Below are positions 9,410-18,016 of a stretch of DNA of 64,000 nt, one piece after another (within the stretch, counting starts at the first letter, position 1; each line of letters opens with the position of its first letter). The position numbers and the translations under genes are program-made. The stretch is from the NCBI RefSeq assembly GCF_017313785.1, contig NZ_JAFLNL010000008.1:172429-236428 (forward strand), written 5' to 3'. Source of the DNA: Flagellimonas aurea. Lineage in GTDB: Bacteria; Bacteroidota; Bacteroidia; Flavobacteriales; Flavobacteriaceae. Under the pieces are notes generated by a model. It was not told the DNA's origin and searched no databases. It worked only from the letters and a program-made list of their open reading frames with translations.

Positions 9410-9684
9410 TTCTATGTGATTTTTAATTGATAATTCGTCTTTTTTTTGTGAATTCACATCCATAGGACAAGACGACTTTTGAAATGGTTACAAATCCCCA
9501 AAAGAAATTAATCTACAATTTGGGCCTGTCTTTCGTTTTGGTTATCTAAACGGGCACATATCACGCTGGCTGGCCATCATAAGCTGGACGCATCCTGAAC
9601 AAAAAACATCACTGTCATTGATACCGTTCTTTTTCTTACATGCTTAAAGGATAATCGGAATGATTAGAGGTTTGTTTTAATTCT

Positions 9685-10392
9685 TCAGCGTTCAATGGTT
9701 TGTTTTACTCCGTTTTTATCAAAAATTTCAAAACGGGTATTATCAAATTCATCTACATAAATTTTAATCCGTTCATTTCCTTTTGAATCATAAATAAATA
9801 AACCGGTATTCTTGCTTTCCTCACGCCCTAGGAACATCCTGTATACGTTGATTTCGGAATCCAAGTATTTTTTAAATTTCAGATACTCCGCATCTTTTTC
9901 TGCCTTCGTCATTGATTTCGTCCGTTCCAGAAACTGATCGTACAATTTTTCAACCCGTATGGAGTCGGACCGCTCCCTAAAAAACATACCATACCACCTT
10001 TTCCACTCACCATCAACTAGGTATTCGTCTTTCATGATGGCCATTATTTGGTCGTTTTTTTGTTGATCAAAAGTGATACCTGAAAAATTCTCTTCATCAG
10101 TTCCATCATAGTAGATACCTCCTACTTCATCCCCAACACGATTAAAAAATATGATACCGGGCAAATCCCTATTAGAGCCAGGATTATGTGCAATGCCATG
10201 AGTAGTGGCCAATGCCTGCTTTTCGGGGTTACTGATTGAAATGTACAGGTTTTCCTCGGCATCAATTATGCTGAGTCTTTCTGCCTTAATCTCTTTGAAT
10301 GTCTCAACATTCTTGACCTGTCTATCATAAAAGACGAAGCAAATCAGGGCGATCAGCAGTGTAAGGTTGATTATTGGAAGTTGTTTTTTCAT
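9685..10392 (-). CDS. Membrane-anchored protein of unknown function
   Basis: 235 residues with a single N-terminal membrane anchor (residues 7-24, LTLLIALICFVFYDRQ) and a soluble domain outside. The soluble part has beta-rich ends (RLSIIDAEENLYISIS near the start, RIKIYVDEFDNTRFEIFDKNG at the end) around a charged helical middle (120-180). I do not recognise a named family, but the organisation is common in Flavobacteriia. It sits 24 bases downstream of the lipoprotein hydrolase gene at 10417 and is likely co-transcribed with it. Confidence 0.6.
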   Translation of the reverse strand: MKKQLPIINLTLLIALICFVFYDRQVKNVETFKEIKAERLSIIDAEENLYISISNPEKQALATTHGIAHNPGSNRDLPGIIFFNRVGDEVGGIYYDGTDEENFSGITFDQQKNDQIMAIMKDEYLVDGEWKRWYGMFFRERSDSIRVEKLYDQFLERTKSMTKAEKDAEYLKFKKYLDSEINVYRMFLGREESKNTGLFIYDSKGNERIKIYVDEFDNTRFEIFDKNGVKQTIER

Positions 10393-10416
10393 TTTTTAAT
10401 TTGATGATGTAAATAC

Positions 10417-12120
10417 CTATTTTAATTGAACGGCCGGCAATATGTATTCGGTTAAAATCGAAAAGGGACGGTCCTCCATCTCGGGAAACAAATTATAATT
10501 GCCCCCAGTAAAAGTTATGGTCATATCAATTTCAGGAATTATGATAAGAAACTGACCGCCATTGCCCCAAGCCTCAATGGTCCTCATCCGTTTTCCGCCC
10601 ACTTCACGCTCCAGCAATCTCCATAAATATCCATAGTCAGAATCTTTGGGCCAGCTCCCCTTTATATGTGGTTTTATGGATTCATCTATCCAGGATTCCC
10701 CGATCAATTGTTCGCCGTTCCAGGTTCCCTTATCGAGTACCAATAATCCGAACTTGGTAAAATCAATGGGACGCATATAAAATGAGCCGGCCAAATATCC
10801 CATCCCAGTGGGCGAAGTGAGCATTTGAAAGTTATGGATATCCATGGGCAACAATAGTTCCTTATAAATGAAAAGGGGAAGATAAGTGTCCACCGATTTT
10901 TGGATGATCCCTGTCAATAAATTACTGCCTCCGGAGGAATATTCGAAAACATTCCCAGGTTCATGTACCATGGGCAAATTTAGTTTGTACCCCACCCAAT
11001 CCTTATGTTCCCACTGCATCTTATCCTCATCCTCCAACTGTATGCCGGTGCTCATGGTCAAAATGTGATAAATGTTGATTTTTTTCTTCTGGGCATCATT
11101 GATGCTATACTCAGGATAGTAATCCACTACGGCATTTTCAACGTTTAGTTCATCGTTTTTCATCATGGCCTTGCCCAGCGCCAAGGATGCCAAGGATTTA
11201 AAAGCGGACCGTATATCATGGATATTTTCCCTGTTATATCCATGAAAATATTCTTCAAACACAAGTTTTCTGTCCTTTGTGATTATAATGCCATGAATGT
11301 GCTCTAGGTTTTTGCCATTTGCCAGATCAATAAAACTCAACATAGAGATGTCGATGCCTACATCCTCCAAAGAAGCTGACTGCATGGTGGAATCCGGAGC
11401 TTTTGGAATACTGTATTGATAGTTTTCCTGAGGCAATTTTGGCAAGTAACCTTCCAATTCATTGGGTTTGAGCTTTTTCATCTGAACTTTTCTTTTCCCC
11501 CCCGCATTGCCATAAGTAAGAGCTATATTCCTTTTCTCCGTATCGTAAACTGCAGAAATCCCGAAACGGTCGTTGGTTATCTTGAAATCGATACGGTTCC
11601 CTTCCACCAAAACCTCTTCAATCTTGAAATGCAGTTCCCTATTCTCCTTATTGCTTTGAATATTGGCCTGTACCTTGCTTGTTGAATCCTTGTAAAATTC
11701 CAAATACACGATATAATCGGTATCGATTATTTCGGGTTTATAAATTTTAGCCCTCCATTGGTTATCCTTATGCTCAAAACTGAGGTTTTGTGCCCAAAGA
11801 TCATGGGTAAATACACCATGAAAGGTTGTACTGTCACTGGCCAAAAAACCTTCAAAACGAAGGCCAGAAGAATCTTTAAAATTAAAAACCCTCCCTTTTC
11901 TGGTAATTTGGCGTACAGTCTTCTTGCCTTTTTCATATAAATATGCCTTCGAAGGAACAATTGCTGGTGAGAGTACCAATGAATCGTATTTTGATTCGGT
12001 TTGGAACAGTAATCCGGACCATACCCCGATAAGTTCATCTGTTTCAGATGTTGACTTTTTGGGGGAACAAAAAGAAAACAGTATTGCAAGTAATGGTACT
12101 ATAAAAAGTTTTTTGATCAT
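10417..12120 (-). CDS. Lipoprotein serine hydrolase with N-terminal lipocalin-like domain
   Basis: 567 residues. A lipoprotein-like signal ends at Cys18 (LFSFCSPKK; the lipobox is weak). Residues 25-230 form beta-rich strands of unknown role. Residues 250-567 are a beta-lactamase-related serine hydrolase with the SxxK motif in IRSAFKSLAS near residue 306, YSSG near 395 and a C-terminal WGNGGQ segment. Relatives include 6-aminohexanoate-dimer-hydrolase-like and peptidase/esterase proteins; the substrate is unknown. It is the third such hydrolase in this region and precedes the anchored protein at 9685 on the same strand. Confidence 0.8.
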   Translation of the reverse strand: MIKKLFIVPLLAILFSFCSPKKSTSETDELIGVWSGLLFQTESKYDSLVLSPAIVPSKAYLYEKGKKTVRQITRKGRVFNFKDSSGLRFEGFLASDSTTFHGVFTHDLWAQNLSFEHKDNQWRAKIYKPEIIDTDYIVYLEFYKDSTSKVQANIQSNKENRELHFKIEEVLVEGNRIDFKITNDRFGISAVYDTEKRNIALTYGNAGGKRKVQMKKLKPNELEGYLPKLPQENYQYSIPKAPDSTMQSASLEDVGIDISMLSFIDLANGKNLEHIHGIIITKDRKLVFEEYFHGYNRENIHDIRSAFKSLASLALGKAMMKNDELNVENAVVDYYPEYSINDAQKKKINIYHILTMSTGIQLEDEDKMQWEHKDWVGYKLNLPMVHEPGNVFEYSSGGSNLLTGIIQKSVDTYLPLFIYKELLLPMDIHNFQMLTSPTGMGYLAGSFYMRPIDFTKFGLLVLDKGTWNGEQLIGESWIDESIKPHIKGSWPKDSDYGYLWRLLEREVGGKRMRTIEAWGNGGQFLIIIPEIDMTITFTGGNYNLFPEMEDRPFSILTEYILPAVQLK

Positions 12121-12182
12121 AATGAATGTTTGATGGTTGAACTTAACTTTTGTTGAAAATCACATCTTCAATCCAATAGGCT

Positions 12183-13112
12183 TCAATTTTCAAGTATTTG
12201 TTGATAAGCACCCTGTATTTCAGATAAATCGGGTTCCTGTTTCATCCATTTTACCCGTTCTTCCTGTGTATCCATCCATCGGTACAGCCAACTGATGCCC
12301 CATTTTTTGTAATAGTGGTCCTCTTGATCATAAATCGGGTCGGTAAGCGATTCCTTGAAACTTACTATTTGGTAATCGTTCTGTTTTAGTCTTGTGATGA
12401 TTTCCCCCAAATAATCGGCATTGATGGCATTGTCGTGGCATAGATAGATATGCTTTACGGAACGCCCGTATAAACTTTTTGCCATTTCATCAAAAAAACC
12501 GACCAATGCTACGGTCTTTTGCACATATTGTTCCCCGACTGCCTTGGCTTTCCCAATTTCTCCACTGTCCAAGTAATGCTGATAAACATAATCGAACATC
12601 CAGTCGGAGCTTTCTACGGTGAAAGGGGCTATTATGTAATCCTTTGACCTTAAATACTCCCTGATCTGTACATGCTGTATGGAATCTTTGCCCATGTCGT
12701 TAAAGGGAAACCGAAAATATGCAAGGTTTTTGCCATGCTTTACCGCATACCGCTTAGTCAATATCTCCCCTTTTTCAATGTCTTGGACAAAACTGTCCAA
12801 ACCCGCATCCGAATATCTGGGATGACTATAAGTGTGGTTTCCGATCAGGGCAAGTTCCCTTTTGATCCAAGATTCCAATAGGGTCTTGTTATGTTCCACG
12901 TCTTCCGTTTGCAAAATTTTCTTCTCATTGATGAAAATGGTGAAAGGGATGTCCAAGGAGTCCAATAAGTTCAACAACTTTGGGCTATAACCGTCTTTTT
13001 GATATTTAGTGGCATTGGGGACATCATCTATGGTTATGGAAATGGATTTTTGTTGGCCAAAACACAGAAGTCCGCTAAAGACCAAAAAAAACAATTGAAG
13101 TTTAAATTGCAT
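12183..13112 (-). CDS. Exported polysaccharide deacetylase (NodB/CE4 family)
   Basis: About 309 residues from the ATG at 13112, which leads straight into a signal peptide (MQFKLQLFFLVFSGLLCFGQ). A longer frame back to 13148 would need a TTG and gives no better signal. CE4 motifs are visible: TIDDVPN with the catalytic/metal Asp pair, and GNHTYSHPRYSD with the metal-binding HxxxH. A late LCHDNA motif is also present. The enzyme would remove N- or O-acetyl groups from a polysaccharide or peptidoglycan in the periplasm. The C-terminal 80 residues are a family extension. The gene is monocistronic by spacing (62 bases to the next gene). Confidence 0.85.
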   Translation of the reverse strand: MQFKLQLFFLVFSGLLCFGQQKSISITIDDVPNATKYQKDGYSPKLLNLLDSLDIPFTIFINEKKILQTEDVEHNKTLLESWIKRELALIGNHTYSHPRYSDAGLDSFVQDIEKGEILTKRYAVKHGKNLAYFRFPFNDMGKDSIQHVQIREYLRSKDYIIAPFTVESSDWMFDYVYQHYLDSGEIGKAKAVGEQYVQKTVALVGFFDEMAKSLYGRSVKHIYLCHDNAINADYLGEIITRLKQNDYQIVSFKESLTDPIYDQEDHYYKKWGISWLYRWMDTQEERVKWMKQEPDLSEIQGAYQQILEN

Positions 13113-13220
13113 ATTTTGTAAGATTGAAGTGTGTTTTACTTTTACCAAAAGAGTATTTCATCTCTTCCTTTGTTACATTGTTTTGTTTTTATCCACAGGA
13201 TAAAGCCCCTAACTATCTTA

Positions 13221-13952
13221 TTAGTAAAAGTAAATAGAATAAGTTAAAATAATGGCTGATGCATTGTAGACACCATGGGCCACTATGGATGCCGAAAGGC
13301 GTTTCGTCCAAATGAACAATACTGTATATAGAATGGTGGGCACCAAAATATCAAACCAGTCCAACGTATTGACCGGCATGTGACCCAATGCAAAAAGCAG
13401 AATGGACAGAATTGCCGAAAACCAAAGCCCTTTTTTTGGATTCCTGAAAGTTTCCTTCAACACATTGATAAAATATCCCCTGTTAAAAATCTCTTCGGTA
13501 ATTCCGCCGCCTATAACACCAAGCGCTACAAAGGATATGGTCCCTACCAAACTCCCATCATACATGTCCAACATTCCATTAATGTCCGGACGGTTTGCTC
13601 TGCCTGTGTTTGGAATAATAAAAGCAAATTGAAGCATGGTCCATACACCGCCGAAAAAAGTACCCAAAAGAATATCCTTTCCAAGATTGTTAAAGCGAAG
13701 GCCAATATCACTAAACTTTTTATTTAAAATTTTTAGGGATCCGTACAGCAAGGCAGTCACCGTTATAAATTGAAAGAGACCAATAAAAAGCAAGTTTATA
13801 CCGATTTTACCTCCATTTATCTTGGTAACTCCAAAAAAAACATCCGGGATGATAAAAAGTACATATCCCAAAAAAATGGTCCCTATAAAAACAACCAACG
13901 TTTTTGTTTTACCCACTTTGTTCATTTCGGATTGTTTTTCTATTTTTTTCAT
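13221..13952 (-). CDS. CPBP intramembrane glutamic endopeptidase
   Basis: 243 residues with about seven hydrophobic segments. The CPBP/Abi signature is present: GGGITEEIFNRGYFIN (the EExxxR motif, near residue 155) and FALGHMP (near 191), with a further conserved segment at ASIVAHGVYNA. This matches type II CAAX prenyl-protease-like membrane proteases, which in bacteria process or protect membrane peptides. No bacteriocin genes are seen nearby. The start ATG at 13952 is preceded by a short charged cytoplasmic leader. Confidence 0.85.
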   Translation of the reverse strand: MKKIEKQSEMNKVGKTKTLVVFIGTIFLGYVLFIIPDVFFGVTKINGGKIGINLLFIGLFQFITVTALLYGSLKILNKKFSDIGLRFNNLGKDILLGTFFGGVWTMLQFAFIIPNTGRANRPDINGMLDMYDGSLVGTISFVALGVIGGGITEEIFNRGYFINVLKETFRNPKKGLWFSAILSILLFALGHMPVNTLDWFDILVPTILYTVLFIWTKRLSASIVAHGVYNASAIILTYSIYFY

Positions 13953-14210
13953 ATAATGTCATTGTTTATCTAATGAGATAGTGGGGGAGCCGTTCAGACC
14001 CACACCGCTACCTGTAGATGTACCGCAATAGTGCTACTATAACTTAAACCAAAGATAGAATCCTAAGTCAATCACAGATCCCAGTTCGTTAACAAAGCGT
14101 TATCATCATTAAAAAAACTGAGAATACCAAAAAGCAATCCCATAAAGCTTGAATAGGGCAACTTGGAAAAAAGGATAGTATCCACTCCAAAAAAGGTTCT
14201 TAATTATGTG

Positions 14211-14218
14211 TACCTTTG
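14211..14218 (+). promoter_or_regulatory. -7 promoter element for the thiamin operon
   Basis: TACCTTTG matches TAnnTTTG exactly and lies just upstream of the riboswitch P1 stem, so transcription would start close to the aptamer. No clear TTG -33 element is present. The stretch from 13953 to 14210 shows no gene. Confidence 0.45.
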
Positions 14219-14223
14219 TAAAA

Positions 14224-14299
14224 GCTTTAGGGGTATTCTGAAAAGAATTGAGAGAGTCCCTTGGAACCTGATACGGCTCACACCGACGTAGGGAAAAGC
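14224..14299 (+). promoter_or_regulatory. TPP riboswitch (THI element)
   Basis: The RNA has the TPP aptamer landmarks: a P1 stem GCTTT (14224-14228) paired with AAAGC (14295-14299), a UUGAGAGAG segment, the conserved ACCUGAU box (about 14267-14273) and the conserved CGUAGGGAA box (about 14286-14294). It is followed by a small hairpin (CATCAC at 14308-14313 with GTGATG at 14320-14325) that could form part of the expression platform. It sits 82 bases before thiM, so high thiamin pyrophosphate would shut off the salvage operon. Confidence 0.9.
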
Positions 14300-14380
14300 G
14301 AAACAAGCATCACTTTCTGGTGATGTTACTTTCCTTTGTTTTCCGATTTACACCTAAGGCCATTGTAATCTAAATCAATA

Positions 14381-15184
14381 ATGGTAATGGAAAAAATTCT
14401 CTGGAAACACATCGAATCCGTCAGATCAAAATCTCCTTTGGTGCATAATATCACCAACTATGTTGTGATGAACAATACAGCCAATGCCCTTTTGGCAGCA
14501 GGTGCATCCCCTATTATGGCACATGCAAAATCCGAGGTACCCGATATGGTAGCTCTGGCCCATGCATCGGTCATCAATATTGGCACCTTGGATGAATATT
14601 GGTCTGAAACCATGCTTTTGGCTGCTGAGACCTCACATAAATTGGGTAAACCATGGGTCTTGGACCCTGTTGGTGCCGGGGCTACCCCGTTCAGGGATAA
14701 AATCTTGCAAAAACTGTTAGCGTTCAAGCCAATCGTGGTCAAGGGCAATGCATCTGAGATTATGGCATTGGCCCAAGCCAACGAAGGGGCCACCAAAGGT
14801 GTGGACAGCACGGCCGACAGCAACGAGGCCGTGAACGCAGCTATTGGGTTGGCCATTCAACACGAAACTTTGGTATGCATCTCCGGTGAAACAGATATCA
14901 TCGTAAATGGCACTCAAACTGTTCTTGTAAAAAACGGACATCCGCTAATGACCAAAGTGACTGGTATGGGTTGTACCGCGTCTGCACTTATTGGGGCTTT
15001 TGTGGGTGTTGTGGAAGATAAAACCGAAGGAACAACGGCAGCAATGGCCTTGTTGGGCATAGCAGGAGAACTATCGGCAGAACAGGTGGATGGCCCTGGT
15101 AGCCTTCAGCTAAAACTCATAGATAAACTCCATAATCTTTCAGAAAAAGAGTTTTACGACCATATCAGAATATCAAAACAGTGA
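14381..15184 (+). CDS. thiM: Hydroxyethylthiazole kinase
   Basis: 267 residues, the normal size. ThiM phosphorylates 4-methyl-5-(2-hydroxyethyl)thiazole so that the thiazole can be reused for thiamin. Motifs seen: SPLVHNITNYVV at the N-terminus, GTLDEYW, LDPVGAGATPFR, VKGNASEI and the ATP/catalytic-base motif TGMGCTASALIGAF. It is the first gene after the TPP riboswitch. Its TGA overlaps the GTG start of thiE by 4 bases. The start could equally be the ATG two codons later. Confidence 0.95.
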   Translation: MVMEKILWKHIESVRSKSPLVHNITNYVVMNNTANALLAAGASPIMAHAKSEVPDMVALAHASVINIGTLDEYWSETMLLAAETSHKLGKPWVLDPVGAGATPFRDKILQKLLAFKPIVVKGNASEIMALAQANEGATKGVDSTADSNEAVNAAIGLAIQHETLVCISGETDIIVNGTQTVLVKNGHPLMTKVTGMGCTASALIGAFVGVVEDKTEGTTAAMALLGIAGELSAEQVDGPGSLQLKLIDKLHNLSEKEFYDHIRISKQ

Positions 15185-15819
15185 AGGTACGTTCCCTATT
15201 TCCATACCGATTGTATTTAGTCATCTCGGAAGATGCTTGCCGTGGAAAAGGCATGTTGCAGGTAGCGGAACAGGCTATCCAAGGAGGTGTTGATATTATC
15301 CAATTGCGTGAGAAGCAATTAACCGAACCCCTATTCTTGGAAAGGGCAAAACAATTAAGGGATATCACGGAAAAATATGGTGTGCCGTTGATCATCAATG
15401 ACAATCCAAAAGTGGCCGCCTTAGCTGATGCTTCTGGCATCCATGTGGGCAATACGGATACCCGGCCCACAGTCTTGAGACAACGAGCCGGTTTTGAGGA
15501 AAAGCTGATCGGATATTCAATAGAATATTTGAAACAACTGGAGAACGTGCAAACAATGGTATCGGACTATCTTGCGATTAGCCCCGTATTCAGTACCAAT
15601 ACAAAAACGGACACCGTAACGGAATGGGGACTAGAGGGCATCTCAAAAATCCGACAATTGACAAAAAAGCCACTGGTAGCCATTGGTAATATCCATGTGA
15701 ACAATACCAAAGCCGTCTTCCGAGCCGGTGCGGACTGCATAGCCGTAGTATCTGCCATATGTGGGGCTGACGACCCCATGAAAGCAGCTTATCAACTAAA
15801 AAATACCATAGAAAAATGA
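15181..15819 (+). CDS. thiE: Thiamin-phosphate synthase
   Basis: 212 residues, a TIM-barrel protein that joins hydroxymethylpyrimidine-PP and thiazole-P to make thiamin monophosphate. Landmarks: IQLREKQ, LIINDNPKVAALADASGIHVG and DYLAISPVFSTNTKTDT, matching the family's phosphate and substrate loops. The start is a GTG inside the thiM stop (GTGA overlap), and its own stop overlaps the thiD ATG, so the three proteins are translationally coupled. Confidence 0.93.
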   Translation: MKVRSLFPYRLYLVISEDACRGKGMLQVAEQAIQGGVDIIQLREKQLTEPLFLERAKQLRDITEKYGVPLIINDNPKVAALADASGIHVGNTDTRPTVLRQRAGFEEKLIGYSIEYLKQLENVQTMVSDYLAISPVFSTNTKTDTVTEWGLEGISKIRQLTKKPLVAIGNIHVNNTKAVFRAGADCIAVVSAICGADDPMKAAYQLKNTIEK

Positions 15820-16649
15820 AGAAGTATACCTATCCTTCGGTTTTGTCCATTGCCGGTTTTGATGGAAGCGGCGGAGCTGGTATCCAAGCAGATATCAAAA
15901 CAATATCGGCACTCGGGTGTTATGCCACAACGGTGCTCACGGCCCTGCCCGTTCAGAACACGCAAGGGGTACGAAAAATCTACCCCATATCGTTGGAAGC
16001 TGTCAAAGACCAAATTGAAGCGGTTATGGACGATATCATGCCAGCTGCCATAAAAATAGGAATGGTTCACACCCCAAAATTAGTGGAAAGTATAACGAGT
16101 ACCTTAAAAAAATACGAAGCGGTTCCCATAGTATTCGACCCGGTCATGGTGGCCACCAGTGGACATCGTCTTATCGAAGAGGATTCAGTAAATGCCCTGA
16201 TAGAACAATTGCTCCCCATTGCCACGGTCATAACGCCCAATATGGACGAAGCAGCCATCTTGGCCAATATGGAAGTAAAGACATTGGAAGAGATGAGAAC
16301 TGCCGGAAAACAAATCAAAGAACTAGGGTGCAACAGCATCCTCATGAAAGGAGGGCACCAGGAGACGACAAACATTACCTCCTTGTTTTTCGACCCGAAC
16401 AATCAGTGCCACTCTTTTAAAACGAAAAAAATCAGAACGAACAACACACATGGCTCTGGTTGTACCCTGTCTTCTGCAATTGCCTCCCTGTTGGCACAGG
16501 GCAAAACCCTGTTTGAATCCGTGGATGTTGCCCAAAGTTATGTGCACAATGCCATTTACAGTGGAAAAAATGTACAGACCGGAAAGGGAAACGGTCCCTT
16601 GAACCACTTTTTCAACCCTCAAAAAATGATTAAAAATGAAATGGACTGA
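15816..16649 (+). CDS. thiD: Hydroxymethylpyrimidine/phosphomethylpyrimidine kinase
   Basis: 277 residues. ThiD phosphorylates HMP and then HMP-P to give the pyrophosphate used by ThiE. The ribokinase-like signature is visible: SIAGFDGSGGAGIQADIKT, VFDPVMVATSG, TPNMDEA and the GSGCTLSSAIAS motif. It overlaps thiE by 4 bases and tenA by 14 bases. No thiC is present in the operon, so its substrate would come from salvage by TenA or from synthesis elsewhere in the genome. Confidence 0.94.
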   Translation: MKKYTYPSVLSIAGFDGSGGAGIQADIKTISALGCYATTVLTALPVQNTQGVRKIYPISLEAVKDQIEAVMDDIMPAAIKIGMVHTPKLVESITSTLKKYEAVPIVFDPVMVATSGHRLIEEDSVNALIEQLLPIATVITPNMDEAAILANMEVKTLEEMRTAGKQIKELGCNSILMKGGHQETTNITSLFFDPNNQCHSFKTKKIRTNNTHGSGCTLSSAIASLLAQGKTLFESVDVAQSYVHNAIYSGKNVQTGKGNGPLNHFFNPQKMIKNEMD

Positions 16650-17286
16650 ACAGGCCTGGAAAAAAATCGAAAGTAATTATAGCGCTATACTGGACATGCC
16701 TTTTGTCCAAGAGCTGGCAAACGGTACTCTGCCCAAAAACAAGTTTCAATTTTATATGGCCCAAGATTCCATTTATCTGGAGCATTTCGGAAGGGCACTT
16801 GCACTCATAGGTGCCAAATCCCATGATATTGGAGATGCATTGGCCTATCTTCGTTTTGCGGAAGGTGCCATAGTCGTTGAAAATGCACTTCACGAATCCT
16901 ACTTTCAGGATTTTGGTGTAACGGACAAGGGTAAGATACAACCGGCATGCCACCACTATACCCACTTTTTAAAAAGTACTGCTGCCATGGAACCCGTAGA
17001 AGTGGCCATGGCCGCAACGCTACCGTGCTTTTGGATCTATAAAAAAGTAGGTGATCACATTTACAAAGGTCAACAAACCTTCAATAACCCTTACCAACGA
17101 TGGATCGACACCTACGGTGGGGAGGAATTTTCAGATAGTGTACAACGTGCAATCATGATCTGTGACCTTGCAGCGGAACGTGCCACTCCAGTAACAAGGG
17201 CCAAGATGACCGAAGCCTTTATCCATGCCTCGCATTTGGAGTACCATTTCTGGGATGCAGCATACACTGGAAGAACATGGAGCTGA
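16636..17286 (+). CDS. tenA: Thiaminase II / aminopyrimidine aminohydrolase
   Basis: 216 residues, all-helical TenA family. TenA salvages the pyrimidine of degraded thiamin by replacing the amino group of aminomethylpyrimidine to give HMP. The catalytic cysteine is kept (LPCFWIY, about residue 133, equivalent to Cys135 of the Bacillus enzyme), as is the late Glu in HLEYHFWDAAY, so it belongs to the TenA_C class. The gene overlaps both thiD (14 bases) and the HAD gene behind it (10 bases). Confidence 0.93.
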   Translation: MKWTEQAWKKIESNYSAILDMPFVQELANGTLPKNKFQFYMAQDSIYLEHFGRALALIGAKSHDIGDALAYLRFAEGAIVVENALHESYFQDFGVTDKGKIQPACHHYTHFLKSTAAMEPVEVAMAATLPCFWIYKKVGDHIYKGQQTFNNPYQRWIDTYGGEEFSDSVQRAIMICDLAAERATPVTRAKMTEAFIHASHLEYHFWDAAYTGRTWS

Positions 17287-17918
17287 TATTAAAGGACAAG
17301 AAAGCAGTCATCTTTGATATGGACGGGGTGTTGGTGGAAAGTGAATGCCTATGGAAACAGGCAGAATTTGAGGTTTTTTCCTCACTTGGTGTCTCGTTGA
17401 CGGAAGAAGAGAGCTTGCTGACACGGTCCATGACGACCAAGGAAGTCACCCTGTTCTGGTTCGAACGGTTTCCATGGAAGGGGAAAACCTTGCCCGAAGC
17501 GGAAGAGATGGTCATCCACAGGGTCATGGAATTGATTCAATCCGAAGATTGTGTCACCCAGGGAATCAAGACCTTCATAAAACAGCTCAAAGCCCAACAC
17601 TATAAAATTGGATTAGCGACCAATGCACCGCAAAAAATCATTCCAACGGTACTGGAAAGGACCAAGACCACGGATTTTTTCGACATCGTTTCATCGGCCG
17701 ATTTTGAAGTAAAGGGCAAACCACATCCTGCCATATACTTAAAAACAGCAGAGAAATTGAAGGTAAGGCCCGAAGAGTGTGCCGTGATAGAAGATAGCGA
17801 GATTGGAATGAAGGCAGCAAAAAATGCTGGAATGACCGTTATTGCCTATACTCAGGGAAATAAAAATGTATCTCTGCAATGGGCAGATTATGAGATTGAC
17901 GATTTTAATATCAAGTAG
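17277..17918 (+). CDS. HAD-family phosphatase, candidate thiamin-monophosphate phosphatase
   Basis: 213 residues, beta-phosphoglucomutase-like HAD hydrolase. Motif I is FDMDGVLVES (nucleophile and acid Asp), motif II the Thr in LATNAPQ, motif III the Lys in KGKPHP, and motif IV IEDSEIGMKAA. By sequence alone it is like sugar-phosphate phosphatases (hexitol or 2-deoxyglucose-6-phosphate type). Its start lies inside tenA and it belongs to a TPP-riboswitch operon that has no thiL. I therefore infer that it removes phosphate from thiamin monophosphate before pyrophosphorylation, as the HAD part of plant TenA-HAD fusions is reported to do. Confidence in the family is high; in the substrate, moderate. 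Confidence 0.85.
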   Translation: MELILKDKKAVIFDMDGVLVESECLWKQAEFEVFSSLGVSLTEEESLLTRSMTTKEVTLFWFERFPWKGKTLPEAEEMVIHRVMELIQSEDCVTQGIKTFIKQLKAQHYKIGLATNAPQKIIPTVLERTKTTDFFDIVSSADFEVKGKPHPAIYLKTAEKLKVRPEECAVIEDSEIGMKAAKNAGMTVIAYTQGNKNVSLQWADYEIDDFNIK

Positions 17919-18016
17919 AATAGGCAGAGGTCAACATAACAGCCATATACGAGCATGGGGCAGATAACTTATAGCCTTACTGATTACCTAGCAGCAACTC
18001 TATAAAGCAAACAAGC

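Noticed and set aside
3849..12120. Antibiotic-resistance beta-lactamases
   Set aside because: The hydrolases share only the general SxxK fold; domain additions and altered motifs point to peptidase/esterase relatives, and no resistance claim is supportable.
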